Source: Phytopythium helicoides
Taxonomy: Eukaryota > Oomycota > Peronosporomycetes > Pythiales > Pythiaceae
Reading direction: 5' to 3'
DNA: 64,000 nucleotides
Assembly (NCBI GenBank): GCA_024867545.1
Contig: JANFNE010000004.1
Span: 1,674,001 to 1,738,000 of the forward strand
The notes below the pieces were generated by a model. The model did not search any database and had not been told where the DNA came from. It was given only the letters and a program-made list of their open reading frames with translations. Of this stretch, positions 10,708 to 21,095 are shown one piece after another. Made by a program: the position numbers and the translations under genes. The stretch's first letter is position 1, and every line of letters begins with the position of its first letter.

Positions 10708-11694
10708 ATGGCGCGCAAGCGGGGCGGAGAGGAAGGCGTCGTGCACGTGCTGCAGGCCAAGAAGAAGCCGCGAGCGTCGTCGTCGTCGTCGTCGGTCGCG
10801 TCCGTCGGCGCGCAGGCCAAGCGGCAGCTGCTGCAGCGTGCGGAGGCGGCGCTGGCCAAGCGCTCGAGCTCCAGCGGCAAAAAGTCGAGGAAAGCGGCGA
10901 AAACGAGTCTCGAGGAGGACGAGGACGAGGACAGCGAGGCGTTCGAGCAGCAGCTGCAGGCGGCGTTCGACAGTGAGGCTGAGGACGAGGACTACCAGGA
11001 GAAGGTCGAGGTGGAGGACGTTGGCGTCTCGCGGAGGGAGACGCGGAGCGCTGCGTCGACGGCCAACACTGTCGAGATGCACGAGTATGAAGCGGAGCAG
11101 GACGCGGTCGAGGAGGAGCAGTTCGCGGACGAGGAGGAGATGGCGGCACCGGTGGTGTTCCAGTGCGGGACGTGCCGCTCCATCTTTGGCGACTCGTACG
11201 CCTTCATGGGCTCGAACGCCGACCTGCTGCTCGTGACACTCAGCGACGTGACCAACGTGGCGCTGTCCCCCGACGCGCACACGTCCAAGGACAGCCCGGA
11301 CGCAGGCAGCTCGTTCCGTGAGCTGCTCTGCAAGCAGTGCCAAACTGTGCTCGGTCGACAGTACATTACGACGCCGATCGCACTTGACGAGCTGCGTGGG
11401 CTCTACAGCTTCTCGACCTCTGCGATTGCGAGCTACCAGCTTGGGTACCCGCAACTCGAGGGGCAGCGAGGACCGCTTAGCGCGGAGGCGACGAAGCAGG
11501 CAACGACTGCGTGTGACGCCACCGTTCGAGCACTGTCCGCTGACCGCGATGAAGTGCTGCGGCTGCGAGAAGACATGACAAAAGTGCAAAACTTGCTGCT
11601 CGTCGTGGACGATCGGCTACGCCACCTGGAGACAGAAGAGCCCGACTCGGAGGAGGAAGTACCAGTCTCAGCAGCTGCGTCCGGCCCACGATGA
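10708..11694 (+). CDS. Mis18-domain centromere protein
   Basis: A 328-residue ORF starts at the ATG in GGCAAAATGGCG; the in-frame TTG upstream is not needed. The N-terminal 150 residues are Lys/Arg- then Glu/Asp-rich and probably disordered. The C-terminal half matches the Mis18/Yippee-like fold: VFQCGTCRSIFGDS with one CxxC, then LLCKQCQTVLGRQYITTP with the second CxxC, followed by ALDELRGLYSFSTSAIASYQLG, which is typical of Mis18. The two CxxC pairs would bind one zinc. Known Mis18 proteins help load the centromeric histone CENP-A. A short C-terminal helix (about 270-310, heptad-like) could oligomerise. Which Mis18 paralogue it represents cannot be told. Confidence 0.8.
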   Translation: MARKRGGEEGVVHVLQAKKKPRASSSSSSVASVGAQAKRQLLQRAEAALAKRSSSSGKKSRKAAKTSLEEDEDEDSEAFEQQLQAAFDSEAEDEDYQEKVEVEDVGVSRRETRSAASTANTVEMHEYEAEQDAVEEEQFADEEEMAAPVVFQCGTCRSIFGDSYAFMGSNADLLLVTLSDVTNVALSPDAHTSKDSPDAGSSFRELLCKQCQTVLGRQYITTPIALDELRGLYSFSTSAIASYQLGYPQLEGQRGPLSAEATKQATTACDATVRALSADRDEVLRLREDMTKVQNLLLVVDDRLRHLETEEPDSEEEVPVSAAASGPR

Positions 11695-11891
11695 CCGCTG
11701 CTAGATTCAAGACCGAGCGTCACGCAACGCACCTCTGCGTGCGATCTGTAACATGTTGCTGTGTCTTTCATTTTTCTTGGATTTTGGGGTTATGCTTGAT
11801 GCAAGCACAAGGGCTCCGACTACTCTAGCACACTCGGCGTCCTGTGCAAGCACAAACCGACTGGAGAGGCTGACACTGAAGCGGCTGCAGT

Positions 11892-12598
11892 CTACGCCTG
11901 CGTCTGCTCCGGGGCCTTCTCCTGCTCCTGCTGCTCGAACGCCTCACGGACAGCGTCGATACCCTGCACAGGCCGCGCCTTGCGGATCTCACCGGGACTA
12001 GAGACGTTCAGCAATTACCAGCAGTCAGCACAATGGCCTCTCTAGACAACAAATTACCAACTGCGATGCGCGAACTCACCGGTCAATGTACTCGATGATG
12101 GCCATCTCGGCGCCGTCGCCACGGCGGAAGTCGGCCTTGACCACGCGCGTGTAGCCGCCCTCACGAAGGCTGCCTCGTCACCATCCGCGTCAGTCTAAAG
12201 CCCCAACCAAAGTAACCAGCGGAGCGACGCACGCGTAGCGCTGGCCGAAGACGTCGAAGAGCTTGTCGACGGCCGCGGGCGTGCGCAGGATGGCCTCGGC
12301 GCGCTTCTTGGCGCAGACGTCGCCCTGCTTGGCGAGCGTGACAACCTGGTCGGCCACGCGGCGCAGCTCCTTGGCCTTGGGCAGCGTCGTGTGGATGCGC
12401 TCGTGCTCCACGAGCTGCGTCACCATGGTGCTGCGAACCCAGTCCACCCCGCTCCGACGGTCAGCTCCCCCCCCCCCCTCGTTCTCGGCCGTTTCTCGGC
12501 CCCCAGAGACGCAAAAAAGAGCGGAAAACGCACCGCAGCATCGCCCATCGGTGCTCCGACGTGCGGTTGAGCTTGCGGAAGCCCACGCGGTGCTTCAT
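11892..12598 (-). CDS. MRPL17: Mitochondrial large-subunit ribosomal protein uL17m (4 exons)
   Basis: Bacterial-type L17. Exons 12598-12534, 12430-12233, 12169-12080 and 11997-11892; introns of 103, 63, 82 bp with GTGCG/GTGAGT donors and CAG/TAG acceptors keep frame and give 152 residues. Exon 1 encodes [20 protein letters not shown], the standard L17 N terminus. Exon 2 reads [20 protein letters not shown], the most conserved block, and ends [11 protein letters not shown]. Exon 3 gives [20 protein letters not shown] and the EMAIIEY strand. The Gln/Glu-rich tail extends beyond bacterial L17. There is no obvious long presequence; import signal may be the basic N terminus. The pattern (bacterial-type, nuclear, intron-containing) points to the mitoribosome. 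Confidence 0.9.
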
Positions 12599-12882
12599 GG
12601 CGGCTACGGAGCGCTGCAGTCGCCGCGGCTGGCGGGTGGCGCTCTCAGTCGGCGCAGCTTTGAGCCTCCAGCGCACACCACCCAGATGGGTCCCGAATGA
12701 TGAGATATAGTAGGGACAATACGGGACGAGGCGCGACCTTCGCGTCACATTGTCGTCAAAGTTCGGGACCGACGTAACGGCTCACGTGGGACGCGAAACG
12801 ACGCGACCCCAATGGATCTGGAATGACACACGGCATTCTTCGCATCGACGCCGCTGGAGCACGAGAGAGACCGTCGATAGAC

Positions 12883-14599
12883 ATGGGCAACGTGCAGCAG
12901 CACGTGGGCAAGATCGCCACGATCGGCCGCTATGAGATTGAGGTGGTCAAGTACCTGGGCGAGGGCGGGTCGTCCTTCATCTTTCTCGTGCGCTCCACGT
13001 CGAGCACCTACGGCGGCTCCATGGTCCTCAAGCGGCTGCTGGCCGACAGTGAGGCCAGCTACGCGCTCATTGAGTCGGAGATCCAAATGCACCAGCGCTT
13101 CAAGCACCCGCAAATTGTCGAGTACCTGGCGTCCCACTCGCAGAAGGTGCCTGGACGAAGCGGCCAGCGAGAGGTCTTTATCCTCATGGAGTACTGCCCC
13201 AACGGACATTTGCATGACAACATGAACAAAATGGGTGAGAAGCGCTTCTCGCAGACCGAGCTGCTGCGAACCTTTCCGGTCACTCTGTGTGTGCGTTTCT
13301 CTCTCCCCCTGCTGCATTGCGATCATAGAATTCGTGTTCTAACATGCTGCGTTCGCTAGGCCTGTGCTAGAGCTCCACCATCACGATCCGCCGGTAGCGC
13401 ATCGAGATCTGAAGCTGGAGAACTTTCTCATGGCTAAGAGCGGAGTGTACAAGCTTTGCGATTTTGGGTCATGCGTCGAGGGACACCAGTCGCTGCGCAC
13501 CAAAGAGGATCGTGCGCGTGAGGTGGAGCATGTCCTGAAGCGCACAACAGCGATGTACCGATCTCCCTGAGCTTGCAGATGTGGAAGGAACAGCGAATGT
13601 TTGGTGCTGGAGTGCTCACAGAGGCAGTCGATGTCTGGGCAATGGGTTGCATCCTTTATACCATGGCATTCTTCAAGCAACCATTTCCGCCCGAGGGTCT
13701 TCGAACAGACAAGTACTCTATCCAGCCGCCTCGCCATACTCGTCGGATGTTAATGCACTCATCGCTCGAATGCTCAAGGCGGACGTCGAAGAGCGTGCGA
13801 CGCTTGATCACGTTGTGTACTGCCTCGATGAGATGCTGGATGGCAAGCCGCTGCCACCGCCATCGGCTGGAGCTGAAAAGCAGCGAGAAAGGCTGAATCA
13901 AAAGCCTCCAGCAGCACCAAAGCGAGCAAGCCACCAAGCGACAAGACCACTGAGGCACGAAAGGAGACAGTTGCAACCAAAACGCCTGCCGCTGATCTCC
14001 TAGATATGGACTTTGGGGGTAAGGCCGCTGCTCCAGCAGCTCCAACGGCAGTTTCGGTCGATACAGTAACCGCCAGTTTTGCGGACTTTGCCAACTTTCC
14101 GTCCCCAACAAGCGCGATTGCTACTTCTGCGGCTCCAGTAGCAGCAGCTCCTGATCCGTTTGCACCAGCGCCTGTGATACCAACACTTGATGTCCCGGCT
14201 GGAAAGCGTATCGACGAATTTGGTTTCCCAGTTAGCCCAGTGAAGCAACAACAGGTGCCTGGCGGAGGCTTTGGTTTTGGTGCTGCACCAACGACCTCCC
14301 ATCCGCCACAGCATAACCCGATGATGTCAAGCCCGCCTGCGGATAGTGTTGATCCGTTCGAGTCTCTTGTGACGCCCGCTCCTGTTCCTGGACGAGGTGT
14401 GGGAATGAGCTACGGTCAGCCTCCAGTGAACAATTTTGGTGGTTATCCCAATCAATATCATGGTGTGCACATGCAACCTGGAATGGGCGGGATGCCTCCG
14501 CACCAAATGCAATTCATGCAGCAGCAACAGTATCCATCACACATGCAGCAACAACACCAACAAGGTTGGGGAGGGTATCCAAGAAATGGTGGCCATTAG
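12883..14599 (+). CDS. NAK/AAK1-family kinase with endocytic tail (several frame disruptions)
   Basis: Serine/threonine kinase of the Numb-associated family (AAK1/GAK/Ark1), which phosphorylates clathrin adaptors. Start MGNVQQHVGKI (possible N-myristoylation). Motifs: GEGGSSFIFLV glycine loop, MVLKRLL, VAHRDLKLENFL, LCDFGSC, TTAMYRSPE. An intron at 13291-13359 (GTGCGT...CTAG) is followed by a one-base misfit before VLELHHHDPP. Further shifts occur near 13565-13580 (RSPEL to MWKEQRMFGAG), near 13725 (DKYSI to ASPYSSDVNALIARML) and near 13873-13885 (tail). Every broken frame continues at once into the expected next family segment. The tail has KTPAADLLDMDF, SFADFANF, DPFAP and DPFESL motifs, typical of proteins that bind AP-2/clathrin machinery, and ends in Gln/Met-rich repeats. 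The locus is either a pseudogene or, more likely, carries sequence indels. Confidence 0.75.
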
Positions 14600-14753
14600 A
14601 TTTCTTTTGCAAGTGGAGCAAGGAGTAATAATCGAGCATGTGTTTGATGAACAATTGCTTGTGTTTCTTTCTTTAGGTTTGGCTATCTTTGTGTTCATAT
14701 TCGCTTACCAGAAAAAGGTTTAAACTACTCACAACATTTACGAAGACAAGGCA

Positions 14754-15950
14754 ATGAGTGCATCAACGAATGAGCTGTTTGCTGATCTGCTTGATGTGGA
14801 TTTCAGCAGCAAGCCGTCTTCATCATCTTTGAAGCATGCATTCACTGCCTCTGCGATACATGATTTAACCACACAATCTTCCACTTGTGGTGATCCATTC
14901 GCGCCAGCTCAAGTGCTTCCTGCTCGAACTATGCCGACTGACATGAATATCAACCAGACAAAACATTCGCCCATCCTCTACAAAGTCGACCACGAAGCTG
15001 TGGGGGAACCTGGACAATGCTATAGTCCTGCGATAGTATCTAATCCGTTTGATATCCTCCCTGAAGTACATTCGTCATCCACATGTTCGAGCTTGAAGCT
15101 TGATGCACGACAGAAGCCGTTGCTCCCATCCTTTAATCCGTTTGATGACATATTTGCGAATCAAGAATCATCATGCCTTGGAGAGAGCCGCAATGCCAGT
15201 CCATTTTTTGAAACGAATATCCCTTCTACACAACTCCCGACCCCATCGGCGAATCCAAGAGCCTGTTTCATACCTCAGCAGCCAGATCTCGAACGTAGCC
15301 ATCAACTGCCTGCACAAACACAACAAGAAATCCATGGCAGCAGTGTTCCCCGCTTTATTGACTTTTGCATCGATCTAACCTCAGGTGTCCACGCCCCGAC
15401 TTTTCCATTTTCGCCAGGATCTCAAATGATGCCATCGTGTACTGCAGCCTCCAACACAACCCCAAACCCAGCAATTATGCCAACTAATGAGCTGCACGTG
15501 CTCGGCATGCACGATCCATGGAATCTTCATCGTGAAAACAAAGTTGTTGATGATCAAAATACCAGCACTACTCTTAACTTTGCTGATTTTGCGAACTTTC
15601 TACCAGAAACAAACGAGATCGCAGCAGCAGCACAACATACAAATGTCGAGTTAGGTACGCGTTTATTCTGTGATCCTGGGCATTCCGTGAGGCAGCTACA
15701 AGTGTGTCCGATCACGGAAGGCATCACTGAAGACGTCGTCCCAAGTCCTGAAGAGCCGCACAACACGACGAATACTTTCCCATCGAACGAGGCTGACCTG
15801 CACGAGTCAGCGACTCTGAATTCTGAACTAGATGACCTATTGGCACTTGGCCTCAAGATCGTTTTTGTCGGCCTCACCCTCATGTCGTTCGTGATTATCG
15901 TGTTTATCGACTCTGAGGGGATGTGTACCCTCATATCGGTAGATTGTTGA
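14754..15950 (+). CDS. NPF/DPF-motif protein resembling the tail of the upstream kinase
   Basis: A 398-residue ORF begins 155 bp after the kinase stop, same strand. It lacks a kinase domain but repeats short elements of the kinase tail in the same order: FADLLDVDF (kinase ADLLDMDF), DPFAPAQVLPA (kinase DPFAPAPV), LNFADFANFLP (kinase SFADFANFPS). It adds two NPF motifs (SNPFDIL, FNPFDDIF) and DPW, which in known endocytic proteins bind EH domains and AP-2 ear. Composition is Ser/Thr/Pro/Asn-rich and low in hydrophobics until the last 40 residues, where a hydrophobic stretch (KIVFVGLTLMSFVIIVF) could be a membrane segment or unrecognised intron sequence. I infer a partial tandem duplication of the kinase tail. 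Confidence 0.6.
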   Translation: MSASTNELFADLLDVDFSSKPSSSSLKHAFTASAIHDLTTQSSTCGDPFAPAQVLPARTMPTDMNINQTKHSPILYKVDHEAVGEPGQCYSPAIVSNPFDILPEVHSSSTCSSLKLDARQKPLLPSFNPFDDIFANQESSCLGESRNASPFFETNIPSTQLPTPSANPRACFIPQQPDLERSHQLPAQTQQEIHGSSVPRFIDFCIDLTSGVHAPTFPFSPGSQMMPSCTAASNTTPNPAIMPTNELHVLGMHDPWNLHRENKVVDDQNTSTTLNFADFANFLPETNEIAAAAQHTNVELGTRLFCDPGHSVRQLQVCPITEGITEDVVPSPEEPHNTTNTFPSNEADLHESATLNSELDDLLALGLKIVFVGLTLMSFVIIVFIDSEGMCTLISVDC

Positions 15951-16394
15951 TCACTGCTAGCATTGCATATAGTGCTGGCACCAAACGGGATTTTCACTTC
16001 GCATTTCAGCGATGAGCTAGCGCTGCTTACGTCCAAGTGTCTATAGCTCTCGTATTGTGTTTGCATTATATTTTTTCGACATGAACCCGACCAACTTGCC
16101 ATTGCTTTGCGTTCCTCTTGCTTGCTCGTTCGCTTCATCAAGAGCCAAAATCGCATCTCTCTCTTGAAGAGCCATGTCCCTTTGCAGGAGCTAGTCACTC
16201 TTTCAATCGATTCATCCCTCTTTCGAGATCGCGCGCGCTGATTGGCCAGAAGCGCGGCTCCCTCTCAAAACTCGATCGTAGCTGCTCGATTTCATCGATT
16301 CTCGCAGGTTCGCCGGACGGACGGCGGTCCTGGGCCGCACGCGGCGGGGATTCCCCCCTTCACAAAGCGAGACGCCCCCGGGAGAAAAGCCACG
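15951..16394. promoter_or_regulatory. Intergenic, ATP synthase gamma promoter
   Basis: 444 bp between the tail-like gene and ATP synthase gamma. It contains an inverted CCAAT box (GATTGG near 16239) about 155 bp before the start codon. No gene was seen. Confidence 0.35.
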
Positions 16395-17530
16395 ATGGTC
16401 ATGGTGATGCTCGTCAAGAACGCGGCGCCCGCGCTCAAGTACGTGGCGCTCGGTGCGCGCTGCGGTTGTCTGCGGCGGACGCGGCGGCGTCTGCGCGTTC
16501 CGCCGATGCCTCGCTCGCCCGCAGGCGACCGCGGAGTGAGGAGATACGAGCGCGTTTGTTAAACGACTTGGTGCTTGCTTGATGCGCAGGGCTGCTGCCG
16601 GCCAGCAGGCGCGTGGCATGGCCACGGAGAAGCAGAGTACGTGGCGGATTTGTGCAGGTGGTGGACGGTGTAAGAGGAGGCTGACGCGCGGCGGCGTTTT
16701 GCGGTGCAGTTCTCATGCGCATTGGCGCGACGTCCAACATCGCCAAGATCACCAAGTCGATGAAGATGGTGTCGGCCGCCAAGATGCGTGGCGCTGAGAA
16801 CCGCCTGACCGGCGGCCGCCCGTTCGCTGCGTGGCTCGACAACACCGGCGGCAAGTACCGCGTGATCGAGCAGGACGGCCTTGTCCCGGCCGAGGAGCTC
16901 GAGGGCGAGAACACGTTCATTGTCGTCTCGTCGGACCGTGGTCTCTGCGGTGGTATCAACTCGGGTATCGCCAAGACGGTGCGCAAGCAGGTCACGGCGG
17001 GCGTGGACGCCAGCGTCTTCGTCATCGGTGACAAGGGCCGTGCCCAGCTGCGCCGCGACTACAGCGACAAGATCCGCGGCAACGTGACGGAGACGTTCGC
17101 GCTCCCGCCCAACTTCGCCGTGGCCAGTGCCATCGCCGAGGCCGTGCTCGCGGGCGCTCGCTCGGAGAACGAGAAGGTGCACGTCGTCTTCAACAAGTTC
17201 GTGTCGGCCATCGCCTACCTGCCGTCGATCCGCTCGCTCGGCGTGAACGCCAACTCGGAGGCCTTCGACCTCTACGAGATGGAGCCGGACAGCAAGGAGG
17301 AGCTGCTTGCGGACCTCAAGGAGTTCGAGATCGCCTCGGCCATCTTCCACGGTATGATTGAGAACTCGACGAGCGAGGAGTCGTCGCGTATGGCTGCCAT
17401 GGAGAACGCCACCAACAACGCCCAGGACCTCATCTCGTCGCTCACGCTCGTGTACAACAAGGCTCGCCAGGCCCGTATTACGACCGAGCTGATTGAAATT
17501 ATTTCGGGTGCTGCCTCCCTCGAGGGCTAA
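16395..17530 (+). CDS. ATP5F1C: ATP synthase F1 gamma subunit, mitochondrial (3 exons)
   Basis: Central rotor-shaft subunit of mitochondrial F1Fo ATP synthase. Exons 16395-16438, 16590-16636 and 16710-17530; introns of 151 and 73 bp both start GTACGTGGCG and end GCAG. The two tiny 5' exons encode the presequence (MVMVMLVKNAAPALK then AAAGQQARGMATEKQ), and exon 3 the mature protein from ILMRIGATSNIAKITKSMKM, the canonical gamma N-terminal helix. The end (SSRMAAMENATNNAQDLISS, then LVYNKARQARITTELIEIIS) is the diagnostic C-terminal helix. Total 303 residues, normal for the family. Without splicing, the ATG at 16715 would give only the mature part lacking a presequence. Confidence 0.95.
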
Positions 17531-17951
17531 GCTAGCCGCTTGGCGTCGTCCGCTACAGCTGGCTGCGCGTCGCCCACGTCTTCTGTCAAAAGTGTGTGCG
17601 TGGCGTCGTGTGGGCTTTCGACGGTTGTTGCTGGTTGAAAGCAAGCGAGAGCGGTTCGAAGGGGTCAGTCGATGACGGAATAGTTCATCCGAAATACAAC
17701 CAACTGCGAGACCGAGTGAGTCGAATGGTGCCGCGTTTTTTCCCGGGGTCTGCTCGGTCTTTCTGTCGCTCGCATTGGGTCAACCAACACAACATGGGGC
17801 TTTTTCGGTCGTATGGTTTTCACTGCAAACGCTGCGTTCAAAGCATTAGTATCTATCGATCGTAGCGCTGTGTACACCTAGCACTTGCTTCTCGTGCCAA
17901 GCACTTTAGTTTTTTTCCAAGTTACACGGTCAAGTTTCCCGGGCGTCCGTC
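17531..17951. other. Convergent intergenic region
   Basis: 421 bp between the stop codons of ATP synthase gamma (plus) and the EF-hand carrier (minus). It must hold two 3' UTRs; nothing else recognised. Confidence 0.35.
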
Positions 17952-19433
17952 CTACTTGGAGAAGTACGCGGTGAACTGGTCCATGACGAGCCACTGGATG
18001 CCGTACGACGGGCACAGACGCGTGAGACGCGGCACCAGTCCCTTGTACAGCGCCGTGATGCCTTCCTCCTGCGCGATGACGCGGAAAGCGTGCGTCATGC
18101 CACGGTACTTGGGAGCCTCGCCCTTGACGGACTCCTGCGCCATGAGACGCGTCTTGATGACGTCCATGGGGCAGTTGATGCACGGGCCAGGGATGGCGCC
18201 GATCATACCGGTGAGGCCACTCTTCCACGCCGGCAGCGAGTCACCGTCCTGCAGCTTCCACACGTGCTTCTTGATGAAGTTGTTGGACCAGAAGCTGCAC
18301 GCCTGGTTCAGACCCTGGCGGCCAATCGTTGGGGCCACACCCTTCCACAGCGCCGTCGGGCCCTCGTTCTTGGCGATCACAAGCGCTGTTTGCAGCGAAC
18401 CGCGGTACTTGGGGACCTCGCCCTTGACAATGTTCTGGCCCTGCAGCCGGGTCTTGATGACTTCGAACGGTGTGACGATAAGCACGGCCTCGGTCGCACC
18501 CGCGAGGGCTCCGGCAATGAACTCGTTGCTGCCGCTCACCTGGCCGTTCTTGTCCGACAGCATGCGGCGGAAGATGGCGTTGAAGTAGAAGCGCGTGCCG
18601 TTCTTGAACACGACGTGGATCGTCCAGGGAGTGAAGCCCTTGTACAGACCCTTGGGACCTTCCGCCGCCACGAGCTTCTTGCCGCAGTCCACCATGCCCT
18701 TGTAAGCGCCAGCCTTGTCGAGCTGCAGGCGGGTCTTGGTGACATCAAGCGGCGTCAGGATGAGCGCCTCGATGACGCCCGAGAGCGCGCCGCCGAAGAA
18801 GCGCACGGCCGGCGACACCTTCTTGCCCTCCTTCTTGCCCGCGGGCTCGATCGGCGCGCGGTTGCCGCCCTCGCCGATCTCAACGCTGGCCTTCCACCAC
18901 TGCTTGGAGAAGTCGCGCACATCGGGGTCCCAGAGGAAGCGCTCCATGCTGAGCGGCGACTGCATCTTGGCGCGCAGCAGCAGGTAGAGGTACTTGAAGT
19001 CGGTCTCGTGCACGCGGTGCGTGTCGGCCGGGTGGAGCTCCTGGATCATGGTGTGGGCCTCCTCAAGCGTGACATTGACGCCAAGCGCGTGCATGGCGCC
19101 TTGCAGGTCCTCGTCGAGCAGGAATCCCTTGTTGCCCTTGTCGAACTCGTGGAAGGTCTGTCCGATGAAGGCCTCGTGCAGCTGGTAGAAGTCCTCGAAG
19201 GTGACGCGGCCACGGTTCTGCGGGTCGAGCTTGAGCATGAGCTTGCCAACCTCATCAGCCGACAGCCGGAATCCCGCGGCGTGCAGTCCCTTCTGGATGT
19301 CGGCGGCGTCCACGGCGCCGTCCTTGTTGGCGTCGATGCGGTCGAACGCCTCCTTGAGCATCTGGTCGACCGTCAGCCGCGAGCTGCGGCGCACCAGCGT
19401 GCCGGCCGTCGGCGCAGCGGGCTTGTCGCTCAT
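17952..19433 (-). CDS. EF-hand mitochondrial solute carrier (SLC25)
   Basis: A 493-residue single-exon protein. The N-terminal third has EF-hand signatures: a complete 12-residue loop DANKDGAVDAAD (34-45), a second degenerate loop around LDPQNRGRVTFEDF, and two more weak ones, so calcium sensing is likely. The C-terminal 290 residues carry three mitochondrial carrier repeats with PLDVTKTRLQ, PFEVIKTRLQ and PMDVIKTRLM signatures, each followed by KGLYKG / LWKG / LYKGLVPR-type motifs. The repeats (SGVIEALILTPLDV, GATEAVLIVTPFEV) look closest to the tricarboxylate or succinate-fumarate carriers, not to the aspartate-glutamate or ATP-Mg/phosphate carriers that are the usual EF-hand SLC25 members. 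Substrate is inference. The protein would lie in the inner mitochondrial membrane with the EF hands facing the intermembrane space. Confidence 0.9.
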   Translation of the reverse strand: MSDKPAAPTAGTLVRRSSRLTVDQMLKEAFDRIDANKDGAVDAADIQKGLHAAGFRLSADEVGKLMLKLDPQNRGRVTFEDFYQLHEAFIGQTFHEFDKGNKGFLLDEDLQGAMHALGVNVTLEEAHTMIQELHPADTHRVHETDFKYLYLLLRAKMQSPLSMERFLWDPDVRDFSKQWWKASVEIGEGGNRAPIEPAGKKEGKKVSPAVRFFGGALSGVIEALILTPLDVTKTRLQLDKAGAYKGMVDCGKKLVAAEGPKGLYKGFTPWTIHVVFKNGTRFYFNAIFRRMLSDKNGQVSGSNEFIAGALAGATEAVLIVTPFEVIKTRLQGQNIVKGEVPKYRGSLQTALVIAKNEGPTALWKGVAPTIGRQGLNQACSFWSNNFIKKHVWKLQDGDSLPAWKSGLTGMIGAIPGPCINCPMDVIKTRLMAQESVKGEAPKYRGMTHAFRVIAQEEGITALYKGLVPRLTRLCPSYGIQWLVMDQFTAYFSK

Positions 19434-21095
19434 GCTGGTCGTCGTCTGGAGCTTCTTCTGGCGCGTGAGCTTGGGCTACTGGTGGATCGCGGCTGGCAGA
19501 TCCACGGTGAGCGCCACGCAGCGACAAAGGGGGAATGGCTGACGCCTCGCTGGCCGGTCGGTCAGGTGGTGCGTAGCTGTTCGCGGGGCGATCCGCCGTC
19601 AGCGGCTGCGATTGGCTGAAATGGAAGATTGCGATCTGAAATGCGGCGATCTCATTGGTCGAGCGGTTTTTTCTGCTTGGTGTTTCTATGCAGTTTCGAA
19701 GGTGGTGGGCGAGAACTTCAAGGATTTTGATGATTGGCTGGAAAAGGTGGAATGGAGACGCGGGATTGGAGGAAAAGGAAGCGCTGACTCTCGACGTAGA
19801 CGCGCCGTGCGTGGCAAGTGAGCATTCAAACGTCAAGCACGCTCCGTACGACGGTGCAAATGTCTTGATTAAAGTATACTGAAGGTTTACTCGGCTGGTC
19901 TATGGCCCGCTTCAACTCGACAGGATTGGAGAGGTGGCATCCTCCTCGCATTTGCACAAACGACCATCATCGACGCGATGTGACGCGCCACCACGGTCTC
20001 CACGGTGTCGGAGCTCTCCATTTGCACCGAGTCATTGCCAATGAGACCTCATGAGAGTTGGCATTGATACCAACCAGCGTGTAGTGCGGCGTTGGAACCT
20101 TCGGCTGAGGAGAGAGGTGGATGTCCTGTTTCGGTCTGTCTACTGTAGTGTGAGCACCTCTAGTCGCGGGGACGACATGGTTGCGGGTGGCGGAAGCAGC
20201 AGTGGCGGCGTCTGTAGAGGGATCATTTTGTTGTCGAGCTGTTTTGGTGGATCGACGGAGTTGGTGAAGGTGCTGCGGTGGTAATGCAGTGCCACATCCA
20301 CTACCGAAAACAAAGGTCCCATGAGCACTGCTATGATGTTCACTGGCTTGCAAGGCGGCGCTCTCTGACGCAGACAGCGACGTTGACCGCTGGTTAGAGC
20401 GAAGTGTTGGCACACCTGACAGTAGCTACAAGTCGAAGAGGTCTCAACGACGCACGGATTGTTGTATTAGCTGCTACTTGTCAACTCGAGTAGTTCTTCA
20501 AGACGTATGAGCTCCGCGCGTACTTGGTAGTGAGTTTGATGTCATGTGTAATGCGCAATGCTCGCGAGACGTTCACAGAAATGCTTTTATCGCTTCGTGC
20601 GACCTCTAGCGTGCTCTGGAGGCGGGTGCTCCGGCTGAACGAAGCCTGAACAGCGGCGCCAAGCTATTCCTTCATGTGCTCAACAGTAAGCTGGTCTGAA
20701 ACGATAGACGCATCAAACAGTCAACCAACAAGACACTCTCGCCTTTCGTGCGTTTTGCTTCCTGTGACTTCGTAACGAGGACTAAGGGTTCAAACGGGTC
20801 CGAAGCCCACATCTCGGGCAGCCAACCTCATGACACGGAACGGCAGTCTCCAAGTAGCGCAACTCGAGTGCGGTACGAGTGTAAGCTATCGACTACAGCA
20901 ATTGTCATCATCACTTTTCGGAACTCATCGCATCATTTACGTTTTCAGTCATATAAATCATGTGAGGTCCTTCTACGGCCAAAACAATCCCTCAAACTAG
21001 CCAATGGCCATTGAATGTTCAAACTGGTTTCAGCCAATCGCGCGCTGGAAGTGGTTTCAAAAAGCCCAAAAGCAGCAAGTTGCCCGCCAGGCGCC
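19434..21095. promoter_or_regulatory. Divergent intergenic region with CCAAT boxes
   Basis: 1.66 kb between the carrier (minus) and the coiled-coil gene (plus). On the plus strand ATTGG (inverted CCAAT) occurs near 19612, 19656 and 19734, correctly oriented for the minus-strand carrier and 180-300 bp upstream of its start. CCAAT (CAGCCAATCGCGC) lies near 21034, 60 bp upstream of the plus-strand gene. The middle has no ORF I can support. Confidence 0.4.

Noticed and set aside
10687..11589. 300-codon minus-strand frame under the Mis18-like gene
   Set aside because: Low-complexity Leu/Val/Arg shadow; Mis18 motifs are on the plus strand.
16559..17644. 361-codon frame antisense to ATP synthase gamma
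   Set aside because: Same GC3 shadow effect; opposite strand is a certain gene.
18090..19619. 509-codon open frame antisense to the EF-hand carrier
   Set aside because: Shadow frame caused by high GC3 of the carrier on the other strand; no domain, composition dominated by Leu/Val/Arg/Glu typical of antisense GC-rich codons.
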